NCBI GenBank assembly: GCA_018881555.1
Contig: JACAXG010000050.1
Location: 124,001-188,000, forward strand
Origin: Amblyornis subalaris
Lineage: Eukaryota > Chordata > Aves > Passeriformes > Ptilonorhynchidae
Direction: 5' to 3'
Length of the DNA: 64,000 nt
This document shows positions 1-11,314 of the stretch, in pieces. A program made the translations under genes and the position numbers. Each line of letters begins with the position of its first letter. Positions within the stretch are counted from its first letter, which is position 1. The notes under the pieces were generated by a model. That model worked only from the letters and a program-made list of their open reading frames with translations, had not been told where the DNA came from and made no database searches.

Positions 1-2267
1 AATTATATCAAGATAGAATGTGTTGTCATATACACACTGTATGTGCCAGAAACCAGGCTTCATATGGAAATGTACATGGGATTAAACAAGGACACTGTCA
101 TCCTCTGTCTTTTATGGAGGAAACACCTGAAAGCAGAAGTTGTGATGAAGACTGTCACTGTCAGAAGTATAGCCCATATTCTGTAAGGTGCTGAAAAAGG
201 TTAGAGGGAGGTTGTAGCCAGCAGAGACAGAGAGATATTCAGCAGTGTTAAGTTAGGGGGTTTTGGCATCGTCAAGATTGTTGGCTGACCTCNTATTTCT
301 GAACAATACGCAGGAACACACCAATTGAGAAAAGAGCTACAGCAAACACTAATTAAATATGTGTTCTCTCTCTTTCAGACTAATTAGCACATATAGAGGT
401 TAAATCCTAGAGAATAAAATGTTAAGCTTGGAGAGTGCAAGAAAAAAGAACCAAAAAACCCCATCACTCTCATTGGAAAGCGTATTTGCTTCTGCTCATT
501 TTGGGTTTGTGATTTAGCCTTCTTTGCTTTTCAGCCCACATAAAATCTTCAAGTAAAACTCATAGTCACAGGTTTTCTTTAGTTTCACTAAGAAATGCAA
601 GAGAACATATGAGATATGCATGCCATTTCACCAAGTTGTTCACTTGAAAGTCTAGACACCCTTAAGAAGGTAATTTAGATAGTCTGAGAATGTAGCACTT
701 ATTGCCTCTAAATTGCATAGAAAATAAGCTTCTTTCAGAGAATAGGGCCTGGGATTCAGACAATGTGACTAGTATTCAGAGGGCAACAGTGAAGTGATAT
801 CTTGAGGCATTTCAGTTCTCTAGCTCTCAATTTCCTTTCCTAAAGCCACCTCAGATGTGTGCAATGTGACAGTTAAAAGAGGTTATTGTTATTCTATGTT
901 ATTTTCCAAGATTAAAGCTGGGGAGCAAATTCTAATCCTATCTGTAGGATTTTTAAGATTGAACTTCCATAGCCTCTGCATGCACATTTATATAATCTGT
1001 ATTAATAGGCTTCAAATCATCTCATCATCCATCTGCCTTTCCAAGTCCATTCTCACTATTCCCTATCCTGGATGTTGGATCAGGAGGCAGATTTCAGCAT
1101 CTTCTACACACTTTGGTGTTTGTGAACAACCTAGAGACCACGGACAACAGTACTTGGGAGTAAGAAGGTGGTGCAAACTGTACCTAACAGTCATGGTTGA
1201 GAGGATGATCAATTGTGGCTACATCTAAAGCTTATGCCTCCGTTTAGAGACTTCAAATAAAAGTTTTAAGCATAAGAATGACAGTGAAATTAGACATAGC
1301 AGTCTTGGGTCTATCACAGTGGCTCTATTCAGAGAGCGTCTATGAAGAGATGTGTTACTGGTGTCTGTGTAGCCAGTGAGAGCAGATTAAGTTCCCCCCT
1401 TTGGTATCCAGATGAACTGGAGATACAGCTGGATGTGCTCCAAAACCATCTGTATTTCTCATCACAGCAACTGAGCGGATGTGAAAGAGACAAATAACAT
1501 TAATTGAAAATGCATATTACAAATTACATTAGTATTGCACACTGTTTTCTAAAATATAAAATTGATCAAAAATTTCAGTGGAAGGTACTCATTGACATGG
1601 ATTAGTTAATTGGAGATTATAATTATAAATAGGCATGACATCATTACTTAAAAGAATATGTGCTATACAGTCAGATAATATAAACCTCACTGGAAGGCTA
1701 AACAGATATATTAGGAAGTTATATTATGTAGACTTAGTTAAGCCCAGCAGAGCTCACAGAGGAATCTGCAACTCTTGCTTTGGATCTTCAGAGCACCATG
1801 TATTGGCAGAAATATTCTTCCTTGTTAATCAGGCTTTAATTACAGCTATTGGCAATGGCAACTTCCTTCCAGNAGACATTAGTAAACACACATGCCACTA
1901 GACAAAATGTCATAGACACAAACAATAAAGAGAATGGAGTGGATGCTCTGATAGGAGGCCACTTAGTATACATTTTTGTTAGCTGGAAACTATTATGAAA
2001 GCAAGTAACCCAATGAAATCCTTGGAAAGAGATTTGGTTACTAGTACACTTTTAACACCAGAGGAGAGTATTTCTAAAACCTCCAGGTAATTCTAAAAAG
2101 GAATATTTTTCATTGCTTATTGGTGAAGATTAATTCATGCTGGCCACTAAATTTCATAATTTTTCAGTATTACAATTTTTTTCTAAATTGATTTGATCTA
2201 TATCTTACTTCTGATTTGCCTTTTGTTTTCCTGTCTGACTGTTTTCCTACGTTCTCCCCTCTCTTAG
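1..2267. other. AT-rich non-coding DNA, nothing identified
   Basis: I see no repeat family, no RNA gene and no credible coding frame here. The longest open frames (about 120 codons near 857-1228 and 88 codons near 1635-1901) have no recognisable domain and no codon structure that sets them apart from chance. The stretch around 1,500-1,760 is very AT-rich with several TTAATT cores, which is not specific enough to call an enhancer. Confidence 0.5.
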
Positions 2268-2369
2268 AGGAAGTGAAGGAATTACAGGATTCAGCCTCTT
2301 AGCAAGCATCCAGAGAGAAGCTGTAAAATGAAATTACTATTTTGGCAGCCACAGCCGCCATATTTCTAG
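2268..2369 (+). other. Candidate non-coding internal exon
   Basis: A 102-bp block is bounded by good splice signals on the plus strand. Upstream is a roughly 50-base pyrimidine-rich tract ending in CTCTTAG (acceptor AG at 2,266-2,267). Downstream is CTAG/GTATGT (donor GT at 2,370-2,371). All three frames contain stops, so it would not be a coding exon; it could be a lncRNA or UTR exon. Strong splice sites also occur by chance in a window this size, so this is only a candidate. Confidence 0.22.
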
Positions 2370-3439
2370 GTATGTATTATCTAAACATATTCGCTGGGAT
2401 TCCGAATTACGTGGTACAATAGAAGCACGTGATCTGAATAAAGATCCCAAGCATCCCACACTGTGACCCTGTTACCCTTGCGCATTGGAGGTTGGGCACC
2501 AAAACAGCTGATCTTCACTTTTTTCCATCAGAGCTGAACATGGAGCACTGCACTTGGTGGCAAAATGATTCCACTATGGATTTGTCTTTGTTGAGTAGTT
2601 GCACCATGCGACTAGAGATCACAGCACCACCTGACATTATTACCGAGTTTGACCCTGCTTGTGGAGGATTGCAAAATCTGTTTCACAATGGACATTTTCT
2701 CATAGCAGTGGATGAATTGGCTGGGAAATCTCCCTGAAGAGCTCACCAAAGCTATTGAGGCAACCACAGCCATGACATAAGTCTAGCTTCAGATTGTACT
2801 TTTGTGAGCAAGGTTGCAATGAAACTCTAGGCTTCACAAGGATGGAATATAAGTAAAGAACCCACAAACTACTTTGGTGTTTCTGTTTCCTCAAGAAATT
2901 AAAAAAATCCCAAACTCCAAAAGATGTACTTTTTTTTCTGCACTCCATAATTTGGTGTATGTAATAGTGGAGATTCCTACTTTAAACTCTTGCTCCTACA
3001 CGAAGAAGTTAGATAAGCATTAATATAANTCTTTTCCATATGAACCATTTTCATTCAAATGTGTGTTTCAGCACAGGACAAGACAAAATGTTTTGGTAAA
3101 TATGACCAGACATCCAAGTAAGGATCTGGAAAACAAACTACAGACAGTGGAGAGAAAGCACTTGACGAAATAATCTCTTTGATAGNGTATACCTTCTTGA
3201 AAATCTTAACTTCTTCCTTGTGAAAGGTTGATAGTAATTTTGTTTGGAAAAAAAAAAAAGAAGAATTGCTTCCTATTTACAACTCATTTAAGAAGTATTT
3301 GAATTGAAATGGAAATAAATCATTTTGATTGAGCCCAAAACAATTTACCACCATTTGCAGATTTGTTTTCTGATTGTCTTTGCTGTGCAGTGCACTATGA
3401 TTACCATTTAACTACAGATTTGTCTTGCTATGCTATATT
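2370..3439. other. AT-rich non-coding DNA, nothing identified
   Basis: A plus-strand open frame of about 80 codons near 2,492-2,737 and an overlapping minus-strand one near 2,700-2,948 match no family I know and look like chance frames. A short A-run lies near 3,249. Confidence 0.4.
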
Positions 3440-3990
3440 CTTATGGCCATTATTTTTATTTTGGGATTTTTAATGACCTCAAAATGCCATGTGCATGCTT
3501 TGAATTTACACGGTGTGTATATTTACATTAGTAAGAACAAGGTAGTATTCCATAGATAACAACGGAGATGTCATTGTTTGCGAAACTCTTCCATTTCTTC
3601 ATAGCAAGAACAATTCCGTGTGTGCTTCTATAGCCATGGAAGGTTCAGCTATGTATGCTGTGCATTTGGTGCATTCAGAGCTTCAGTAATTTATGGAATT
3701 TTAAGATGAGCAATCAGAGTGGTAAAGCAGCAATTCATAAGAAATTGCCTTTTAAGCAAGAGGCATAAAATCCTTAATTAGGCAATTCAGGCATTGTTTA
3801 AACTGAAGTTGCAATTAGGTAACCTTCACTTACTTAATAAATCATAGTTAATTTTAATCAGGAATATTTGTTATTTTTGTCACTAGAAAAAAGTTAATGA
3901 AATTCTGATTCAAAATTCACATCTATCTTGATGCAGTGTGCTGCAGCATTGTTTTAGTGAAAATATTTGTTTCTCTTGACATCCCATTAA
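3440..3990. promoter_or_regulatory. Possible conserved non-coding regulatory block
   Basis: This AT-rich segment has no repeat signature and contains clustered homeodomain-type cores: TTAATTA at 3,774-3,780, GCAATTAGG at 3,811-3,819, and further TTAATT/ATTA cores just downstream. Its texture (mixed-sequence, not low-complexity) resembles vertebrate conserved non-coding elements. That is inference from composition only; conservation cannot be seen from a single sequence. Confidence 0.2.
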
Positions 3991-4031
3991 TGAAATTACC
4001 CGATCTGCAAAACCATGATTCATATATGTAG

Positions 4032-4064
4032 ATGTCATGATAATGACATATATGATAATGTCAT
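4032..4064. repeat. Alternating inverted repeat ATGTCAT/ATGACAT
   Basis: ATGTCAT (4,032-4,038), a GATA spacer, then its reverse complement ATGACAT (4,043-4,049), then ATGTCAT again at 4,058-4,064. The same 7-mer therefore occurs three times in alternating orientation within 33 bp. It could be a short cruciform-prone sequence or a cluster of half-sites (ATGAC resembles part of a bZIP site). No function is established. Confidence 0.55.
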
Positions 4065-7000
4065 GTTTTACAATCCGCTCTTAAACTATCAAGGAGGTTG
4101 CTAAGGTATCTGGTTTACACTGAATTTGATTGCATAATTTACAACAATTTTAATAATATTTTAATTGAGTTATTTATAAGTTTTCTCCACATTTACTTTA
4201 CTAGTACTAGAAGATCTTCATGTAATTTCATGAATAATTCTTTATGAATGTTACTTCTGCAAGTTCTTCTTTAAATGAGACATTGTCTACAGGATATATT
4301 TCAATGTCCAGGTTGAATAAAACAATTTCTCTAATATAAATATTCTTACTGACCAGAAACTGTTTGCTGTCTTTTCAATCNCTCCCAAAAATCTGTCAGG
4401 TTTGGATTCTGTTGCAACAAGTAAATAATTCAAATACACAAATAATATGAATTAAAAAAAGCAAAGGTAGAAGAAACTGAGTCTGACAAAGCTTGAAAGT
4501 TACAAAAAACCCCAGCCTTTTATTACCAATAAAGTTGTCTACAGAAATCACGCTATGTTCTACAATTNCCAATCTAACCACAACAAAAGTATAGAAATAG
4601 AAATAATAAATGTATTTATGTTCTAGCTATAGGAAGAGGTTTACATTTTAAAAATTACTTTACAAGTATTTATGATAACTGAAAGGCAAGAGGGAAAACT
4701 TAACTTCTGATGTGCAAACTTTGTTATTTAATCTATATCTAATATTTCAGTGTTGACTAATCAATATTTCAATACACATTAACTATAACACACATTAAGG
4801 GGAAAAAAAGGCCTTTACTAAGAAAGATTTTGGCTTTGATAAATCATCAATTTAGTATGATGAAGGTGGGAGAGGGAGTGGTAATGATTTTAAAGGGTTA
4901 GACCAGAATTGTTCAGTATATACACAGTGGAGTAGTTAAAACTCAACCTTAGACTTCTGCTTGAAATTTTTATTAGAGTGGTTTGTAACTAGCTATCTTG
5001 CTTAGAAGGTTTTAAGCTTAATGATTTGAAACTGCCCTTCTTTAACACTGTAGGAAAGACGTGTATATCTTTGTTAGAGATAACAGTTTAGATAATTACA
5101 GAAGTTTTCAGACTTGCTCTTTAATTTGACAGGCAAGTTAGAGGACNAAGAAAATGTGTCACTTGTGAACCCCATCAAGCAAACCCTTTTTTCCTCTCTG
5201 CTTCTCTACTCTCTGCTCTGCTAATTCAACTGCAGAATGAGAACAGAAACACCTTTTCAATACCAAATTTACTGGCAAGATGTAGCAGTTCTTCTGCTCA
5301 GTGGCCATTTCAGCTTTGTGTAGAAATACAAGACTCTCAGACAAAGCAATATTATCCTACAATAAGCATTTCACTGATAGGGATTTTTGGCTCCATCATC
5401 AGTAAAACTGATTATTCAAAATTTAATACTTGAAGATGTAGAAGATTCAAGAGATAATTCAATATCTGATGAATGAAAAGATATTAAGACCTTTATTTAA
5501 GATCTATATTTTCACAGCTTTTTTTGGAAGAGAATAGCAGATTTTTAGCAATTGCTAAAAGGAGGAAAACTTATTTACTGTAGACCATCAGCTGTACACT
5601 ACTTAAAATTTAAGAATCACAGTTGTAGCTTTGCTATAGCTAATGAAGCTTAATCTCAGTCATTGATTCCTAACCAGATCCTGATAGACTGTAAACTTGT
5701 CATTTCCTGTTTCTTAGGAGCTGTANTCAATATATCTGACTAAAGAACAAATAAGATGATTGAGTATAGACACGTCAGTATTTGATGTAAGGTTGATTGA
5801 CATTTTATAGTCTGTAAACACTGGGACTGGCATTAATGACTGAGCCGCAGAAAGTTATCTGGTTCTCGCTGGTTACCAGGTGAGTAAATGTGCTAATAAG
5901 TCTTTGTGGGTCATAGAAAATGATGTCTGCTTCATTGATTTTTATACATAGGTTTTATTTGTAATGCTTTAGACAACAGACATAGCCTTTAGATAAGACA
6001 CAGGTACAGTGGCAGGACTATAACAACAGTGCCTGGAATTGCCATAGACCCAGGCCAGCACCATTGCACATAAGGTTTTTTCACAGAGGCGAAGATCCTT
6101 TTCTAAGCATCCGACTAGTAAGAAACATCACACATGTAACGTGGGCATTACAACATGTGCTGTGAATGTCTGTAAACAAGTGAAAAGGGACTGCTCTGNC
6201 TCACAGCTAAAGCAATCTAACAGAGTGTTAGGGGTTGAAAGCCTTGAGAAATGCAGANTGTGAAACACATCATCAGGCTGTTTCTATGTGCTATAAGTGT
6301 ATTTCACCTGACAAAGAGGAAAATCATGTTGGAAAGTTCATTTGGGAGAGAAGAGAAAGCTGTCCTACAGGAAAGAGGAGTCATAGAACCCAACCCTCCA
6401 GAGGGAATTCTCCCACCAGTCTCAGTGTCATGTGCCTGCTGAGTGAATGCCGCAGAGTGAACCATTTTCAATTGTAAAGGAAAATTTTTAAACAAATTCT
6501 GTCNCTGAATTTTTGCATTACAGAGGTAAAGAACTTGTACCAGATAGTAGACTATGAATTTCACACTCTCCTGATGACTTTTAGTACAAGACGTTTCTGT
6601 CCCTTTCTACTTGAGAATATGCCCTGCAGACATGATGTCCACCTGCCTACCTGTGGAAAGCCATCCTTCACAGGTCTGCCAGAGCTCTCTCTGCCACATA
6701 AACTCATTTCTCTGATTAATTTGGTCCTAATACCCAGAGTTACAGTTCCTGTCCTTTCTCCACGCCAAAGTAGACCGGATCCTGAATGAATCCCAGGGAT
6801 GATATTGTTACACGTATGATAATTGCTCCAAACTTTTAGGCCACAATTCATATGTGACTCCCAGATCTGTTATTGTGCTTCTCAAACTGTCACAGCTCAA
6901 GTTCCCTAATTCCCACATAAGCAATTTGCATGCAATGTAGACCACTTTACCATCAAGATGTTGTAAAGAACAACTCCTTTTTTTTCACTTATGATAGGAA

Positions 7001-7789
7001 ACTGCTGTGTACTGGATGCAATCCTGTGATACCATTAGGTGCACTTTTGTAAATTGCATTTGTTTTTATACATATGTAACTGTGAAGAGGGATTCAGATC
7101 CAATTTAGATCTCAGTTGAGAGCTGGANAGCTCTCAACAATATAATAAACAAAATAAACTAGCATTTATTTTAATTGATCATTGTAGAAAAACATGAGAT
7201 TGAGATTTGACCATCAACTCTGCATGGATCATAANGATAAAAATACTTCAAAACTAAATGCAACAGCTGGGTGCATACTTATATATCCTTTAAATGCACC
7301 CAGCCACAAATGCTACTATTGATAGTTNACTTTTGGCAACAATAAACAAAATGTCCATGTCTGTGCAATGAGGAGGCAGTTCCAATAGGAAATTTCATCA
7401 TTACTAAGGTAAAAAATAACAAACAGACATTTCTTTTTCTGGATAAACATAAACTGTTAAGCTGGGCTGTAGCAGAATAGTCTCTGAGGCACTCTATGCT
7501 TTCACCTAATCTACATAGCCAAAGGCTAATTTCATTCGCTGTGACGTGCAGGAAAAAAACAACAGTGAATGTCACTTAACAGTAATGGATATTTGAAACT
7601 ACTTAAGCCTGTAATGTTTTTTTCTTCTCATATGTACAAAATTAATCTCCATTTATTTTTGTGGGAAGGCAGTGCTATGTAAGACAGGTTTTCAGAAATG
7701 TTACCAGGATGTAACAAGCTGAAATGAAAAAAGAGTGTTTTATATAGGGTGAAAATAACAATAATACTACTGTTATCATTGATGTTGCT
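4065..7789. other. AT-rich non-coding DNA, nothing identified
   Basis: No repeat family, RNA gene or supported exon was recognised. Open frames of 60-98 codons near 5.16, 6.2-6.85 and 7.28-7.58 kb overlap one another on both strands and have no domain signature, so I treat them as chance frames. Confidence 0.45.
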
Positions 7790-7807
7790 ATTATTATTAT
7801 TATTATT

Positions 7808-7852
<45 letters not shown>
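7790..7852. repeat. Self-complementary trinucleotide microsatellite (ATT)7(AAT)14
   Basis: Seven ATT units (7,790-7,810) run directly into fourteen AAT units (7,811-7,852). AAT is the reverse complement of ATT, so the first 21 bp can pair with part of the second half in a hairpin. The block is pure, which suggests a length-variable locus. It also produces an artificial poly-Ile/poly-Asn minus-strand open frame around 7,628-7,888 that is not a gene. Confidence 0.95.
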
Positions 7853-7853
<1 letters not shown>

Positions 7854-10800
7854 TCCTGAATCTTTGTAACTGAGATAAATTTAGTCATTTAAAGAATTTT
7901 TTTGTCGATATGAGTGTCTGAGTTATGTTTGCCATAGGATATTGTCAAAGAGTCAGGAGGATTTTTTTTTTCATTTCTGCAGTGCATTTAAAATTGTTTT
8001 TTTTTTCACCAGGTTCAAAAGACTGCTTATTTTACAGTGAAAAACAAATACAACAAAGTGCTATTGAATGCAAGAAGCTGAAAGAATAACTGAATTCAGC
8101 AAATTTTAAACCTCACTGGAATCCTGCACATTAAACCACTCCAGGTTTGCTGGATGGTCTGTGAGGATGGAAATTAATGCAACTGCAGACCAAGATCTTA
8201 TTAACCACAGCCTAAGCAACAGCANATAGAATGCCTATAGTAACTGCTCAATCTGCACAGCTGTCAGGAGATATAAACATGAAATAAACTGAGAGCTAGA
8301 GGTATGGAAGGATGTTGATAGTAAAAGCTCTTGTCAGTCAGCTGTCAGTACTCCATAACCATAGCTTTTGGATGNTGGAGAATCCAGGTGGTGCTTGCTG
8401 TAGCTCTTGGGTGCTCCTGTGGGAGCCCTCAGGAAAATGATGGTGATCCCTGCAGAAAAACATGCCTTAATACAATGGGAAACCCAGTGTTTGAATGGCA
8501 TATTCTTTCCATGATCCTGCTGGTGCATCATGCACACAATCTGTAGAATATAAAAGTGGTTGAAATGGTGAGCTCCAGATCCCAGCGGAAAGTCTGTCTC
8601 TACCAGTTATTGTTCAGTAATTAATTGGAAGCAGTAACCTTATTTCTTTGCTTGTCTGCTTGTCGCCCTTATATTAGAAGGTCTGACAGTTTTGTTTTCA
8701 CATGAAATCTTTAAATCCAAAGATTCCTTAAAACTGTTCTCTAGTTTTAGAAACTTATATGTGATGTAGAGTGAAATCTCCTGTTTGTCACAATATGAGA
8801 CAAGCTGGCTGACATTAGTGTTCCCTTTGACCTTTATGTTAGCNTGCTGAACAGAAACACTTCTGCCCTGGAGGGAAAAGTAAGACTACCAGCAGGGNTT
8901 TTTTTTTGCATCTGAAGTGATGTGAGTCAGTAGAGCGTGTGTAGTATTCCCAGAAAGTACTGGCAGCAGAAGATCAGACTTCCAGGAACTGCACTGCTTA
9001 GAGCACAGGCCTCCAGGTTTTCTCACATTGTAAGGCCATTCCATAAAGCTAGAGGTGGAATTTCTTTAAATCATATAAAGGTTGATAGGGTAAAAAAATA
9101 TATAAAACCCCCATATACNGTTTAAGGCAACATGGCATTCTCTGGTGCAGAGCCTATATGCAATGATATCTTCCAATGAGGAATGACCTAGAATATCAAA
9201 ATTCCCCCAAATATCACCCAGTATCACTCTTTCAGGAAAAGGAATAATTTAGCTCAGCACATCTCAACTACAAGCACTCATTATGTCNCCTTCTTTGAAA
9301 AATACTCTTGCTGGCTAATGACAGCTTAGGCTATACACGACAGCACTTTAATATAACTATATATAACCTCTTTTGGGATCTAGCACAAGGTCCAGGACCT
9401 TGAATTTTCTGCCATTGGCAAGTCTAAAGAAGCCACTGCAGAGTTATGAGGATACTGTGACACTGAAATCTCAGCATGGATGGAAATCAAGCTTAAAAGA
9501 ATCTGTCCACAGGACCATGGTTTCAGTGCATGCCCTCAGAACCAGGGTATGCATTGTCTATACCAAGTATATTCAGGGCTTTACTTACTTTTATTCAGCT
9601 CCAATATAAATGATTTGTTGTGAAGAAACATGTATTTGACTACCATGTCTCATCACCACAAGCTAGTGCTCCTTCCAAAATCCCTGACTTCGTACTCTTT
9701 AATTCAGTCCTGCTTCTCTTCAGTTTTCAGTACACTTCTCTCTCACTGTATGACATCCTCACCCTCCTGTACAACTTCTTAATTGAAATCATAAGAAAAT
9801 ATGGTTCAGCTTTTTAAATTAATGAATAGCTAATCATTACCAAACCTTTCATTAGCTTGAGTAAGAGCAGGATGTCTTAGATAGTATCCACACACTACAT
9901 ATACATGTAATTTTCTAGACTACCTACAAGGAATGCCTAGTGATTTGTAAATCCATTTTCCCCTTCTCTATCCAGAATAAGAAGAACGAGTCTTGAGAAA
10001 TATTTGACATCTTTTCCTCACTCGTCTCTCTGCATTATGATGCAACGGTGACCTCGCATGACAATTTAAAGCTATGCCTCATTTTTCCTCTCAAAAGGAG
10101 AATGTCTTTCCTCTCTGCTTTGTTAAATGAACAAAGGCTGGAAATACTATGTTAAAAAAATAAAAAAAATTTAGTTTTCGGTAGCATTACTATAAAATTC
10201 ATAATGGTTCTGTGTCATTCAACACACTTTCTGTCACCAATCGCTTAGTCATATAGGATACAGTTTAGGACACCAAGCCTTTGGAATCAGTTTATTTATG
10301 AAAAGAATTTTTTGTTTTACCAATAACTATTATGTGTAAATCTGCACTTCCTAATACATTTAATTCCCAAATGAGCTCCATTTATGCCATCACAACTTCC
10401 TCAGGAGTATAACTGGCCTTGGTTCCCAGAGAGTATAAATGGCAGTTTCAGAGAAATGTTTATCAATTCTTCCTTCTTTCTTCATCTTTTTCAGTCTTTC
10501 CTAGACTTCATATGATAGTGGTCATGTGAAATCCACTGACTGTAATCAGGAGAAAAGAAGATAAAGCACCAGGAGTGTGAAATGTGAAATTTTAAAGAAC
10601 TACTTTTCTCATTTCCAAAAACATACTCACCCTAAAATTAAATTATATACACCCTAAAAAAATTTTTATCCTAGAAGAGAAAAAATTCAAATATGTTAAC
10701 CCAATTTCCACGTTTCTTTTCCATTCTTTATATTAATACTTTGCCAATATCTAAATGCTATAATTATTCTGTCCATTTTAAATATAATACATTATGATCG

Positions 10801-11086
10801 CTATCTACAACTTTCCAGCATCACTGACTATATACATATATATGAAATCTCACAGCACAGTCCAGACACNGCAGCTGGCATTACAGTTTTGTTCAGGTTC
10901 TGATTCCTGCTTATCATAAAATCAGAAATTAGTAGAGAAAATAGCTGGGATCAATGTAACTTCTATTTTCACCCAAGTGTGATTACACTCAATTTACCTT
11001 TCTTGTGTGCTGCAAAGTGTTATAAACCAACATTAGTGGCATTGCAAATTGTGCCTTGGCTTTCTTTGCATTTTTTGGTTCGTACC
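7853..11086. other. AT-rich non-coding DNA, nothing identified
   Basis: No transposable element, RNA gene or exon is supported. The 78- and 65-codon frames at 9,373-9,609 and 9,620-9,817 lack any family signature. Confidence 0.45.
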
Positions 11087-11314
11087 TGGTAGGAATGAGG
11101 ACATCAGGAAGAGATTCTTCATCCAGGGGTTCATCAGGCACTGAACAGGCTTCCCAGGGAAGTGATCCCAACACCAAGACTGTCAGAGTTCATGATGTGT
11201 TTGGACAAAGCTCTCAGACACAGTGCTTGATTCTTACGGTGTTCTGTGCAGGGCCAGGAGCTGGACTTCGATGATGCTTCTGGGTCCCTCCCAGNTCAGA
11301 ATATTGGATGGTTC
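11087..11314 (+). mobile_element. CR1 LINE 3'-end fragment
   Basis: The sequence follows the 3' part of a bird CR1 in sense orientation. It has GGAAGAGATTCTTC, the CACTGAACAGGCTTCCCAGG segment (C-terminal end of ORF2), then GCAGGGCCAGGAGCTGGACT and GATGATGCTTCTGGGTCCC, ending in a degraded form of the CTCAGGATATTCTATG-like tail. The copy is 5'-truncated, as is usual for CR1 because of incomplete reverse transcription. It is diverged and its terminal 8-bp repeats are lost or mutated. The boundaries are approximate. Confidence 0.82.

Noticed and set aside
7628..7888. Minus-strand frame rich in Ile and Asn
   Set aside because: It is created by translation of the ATT/AAT microsatellite.
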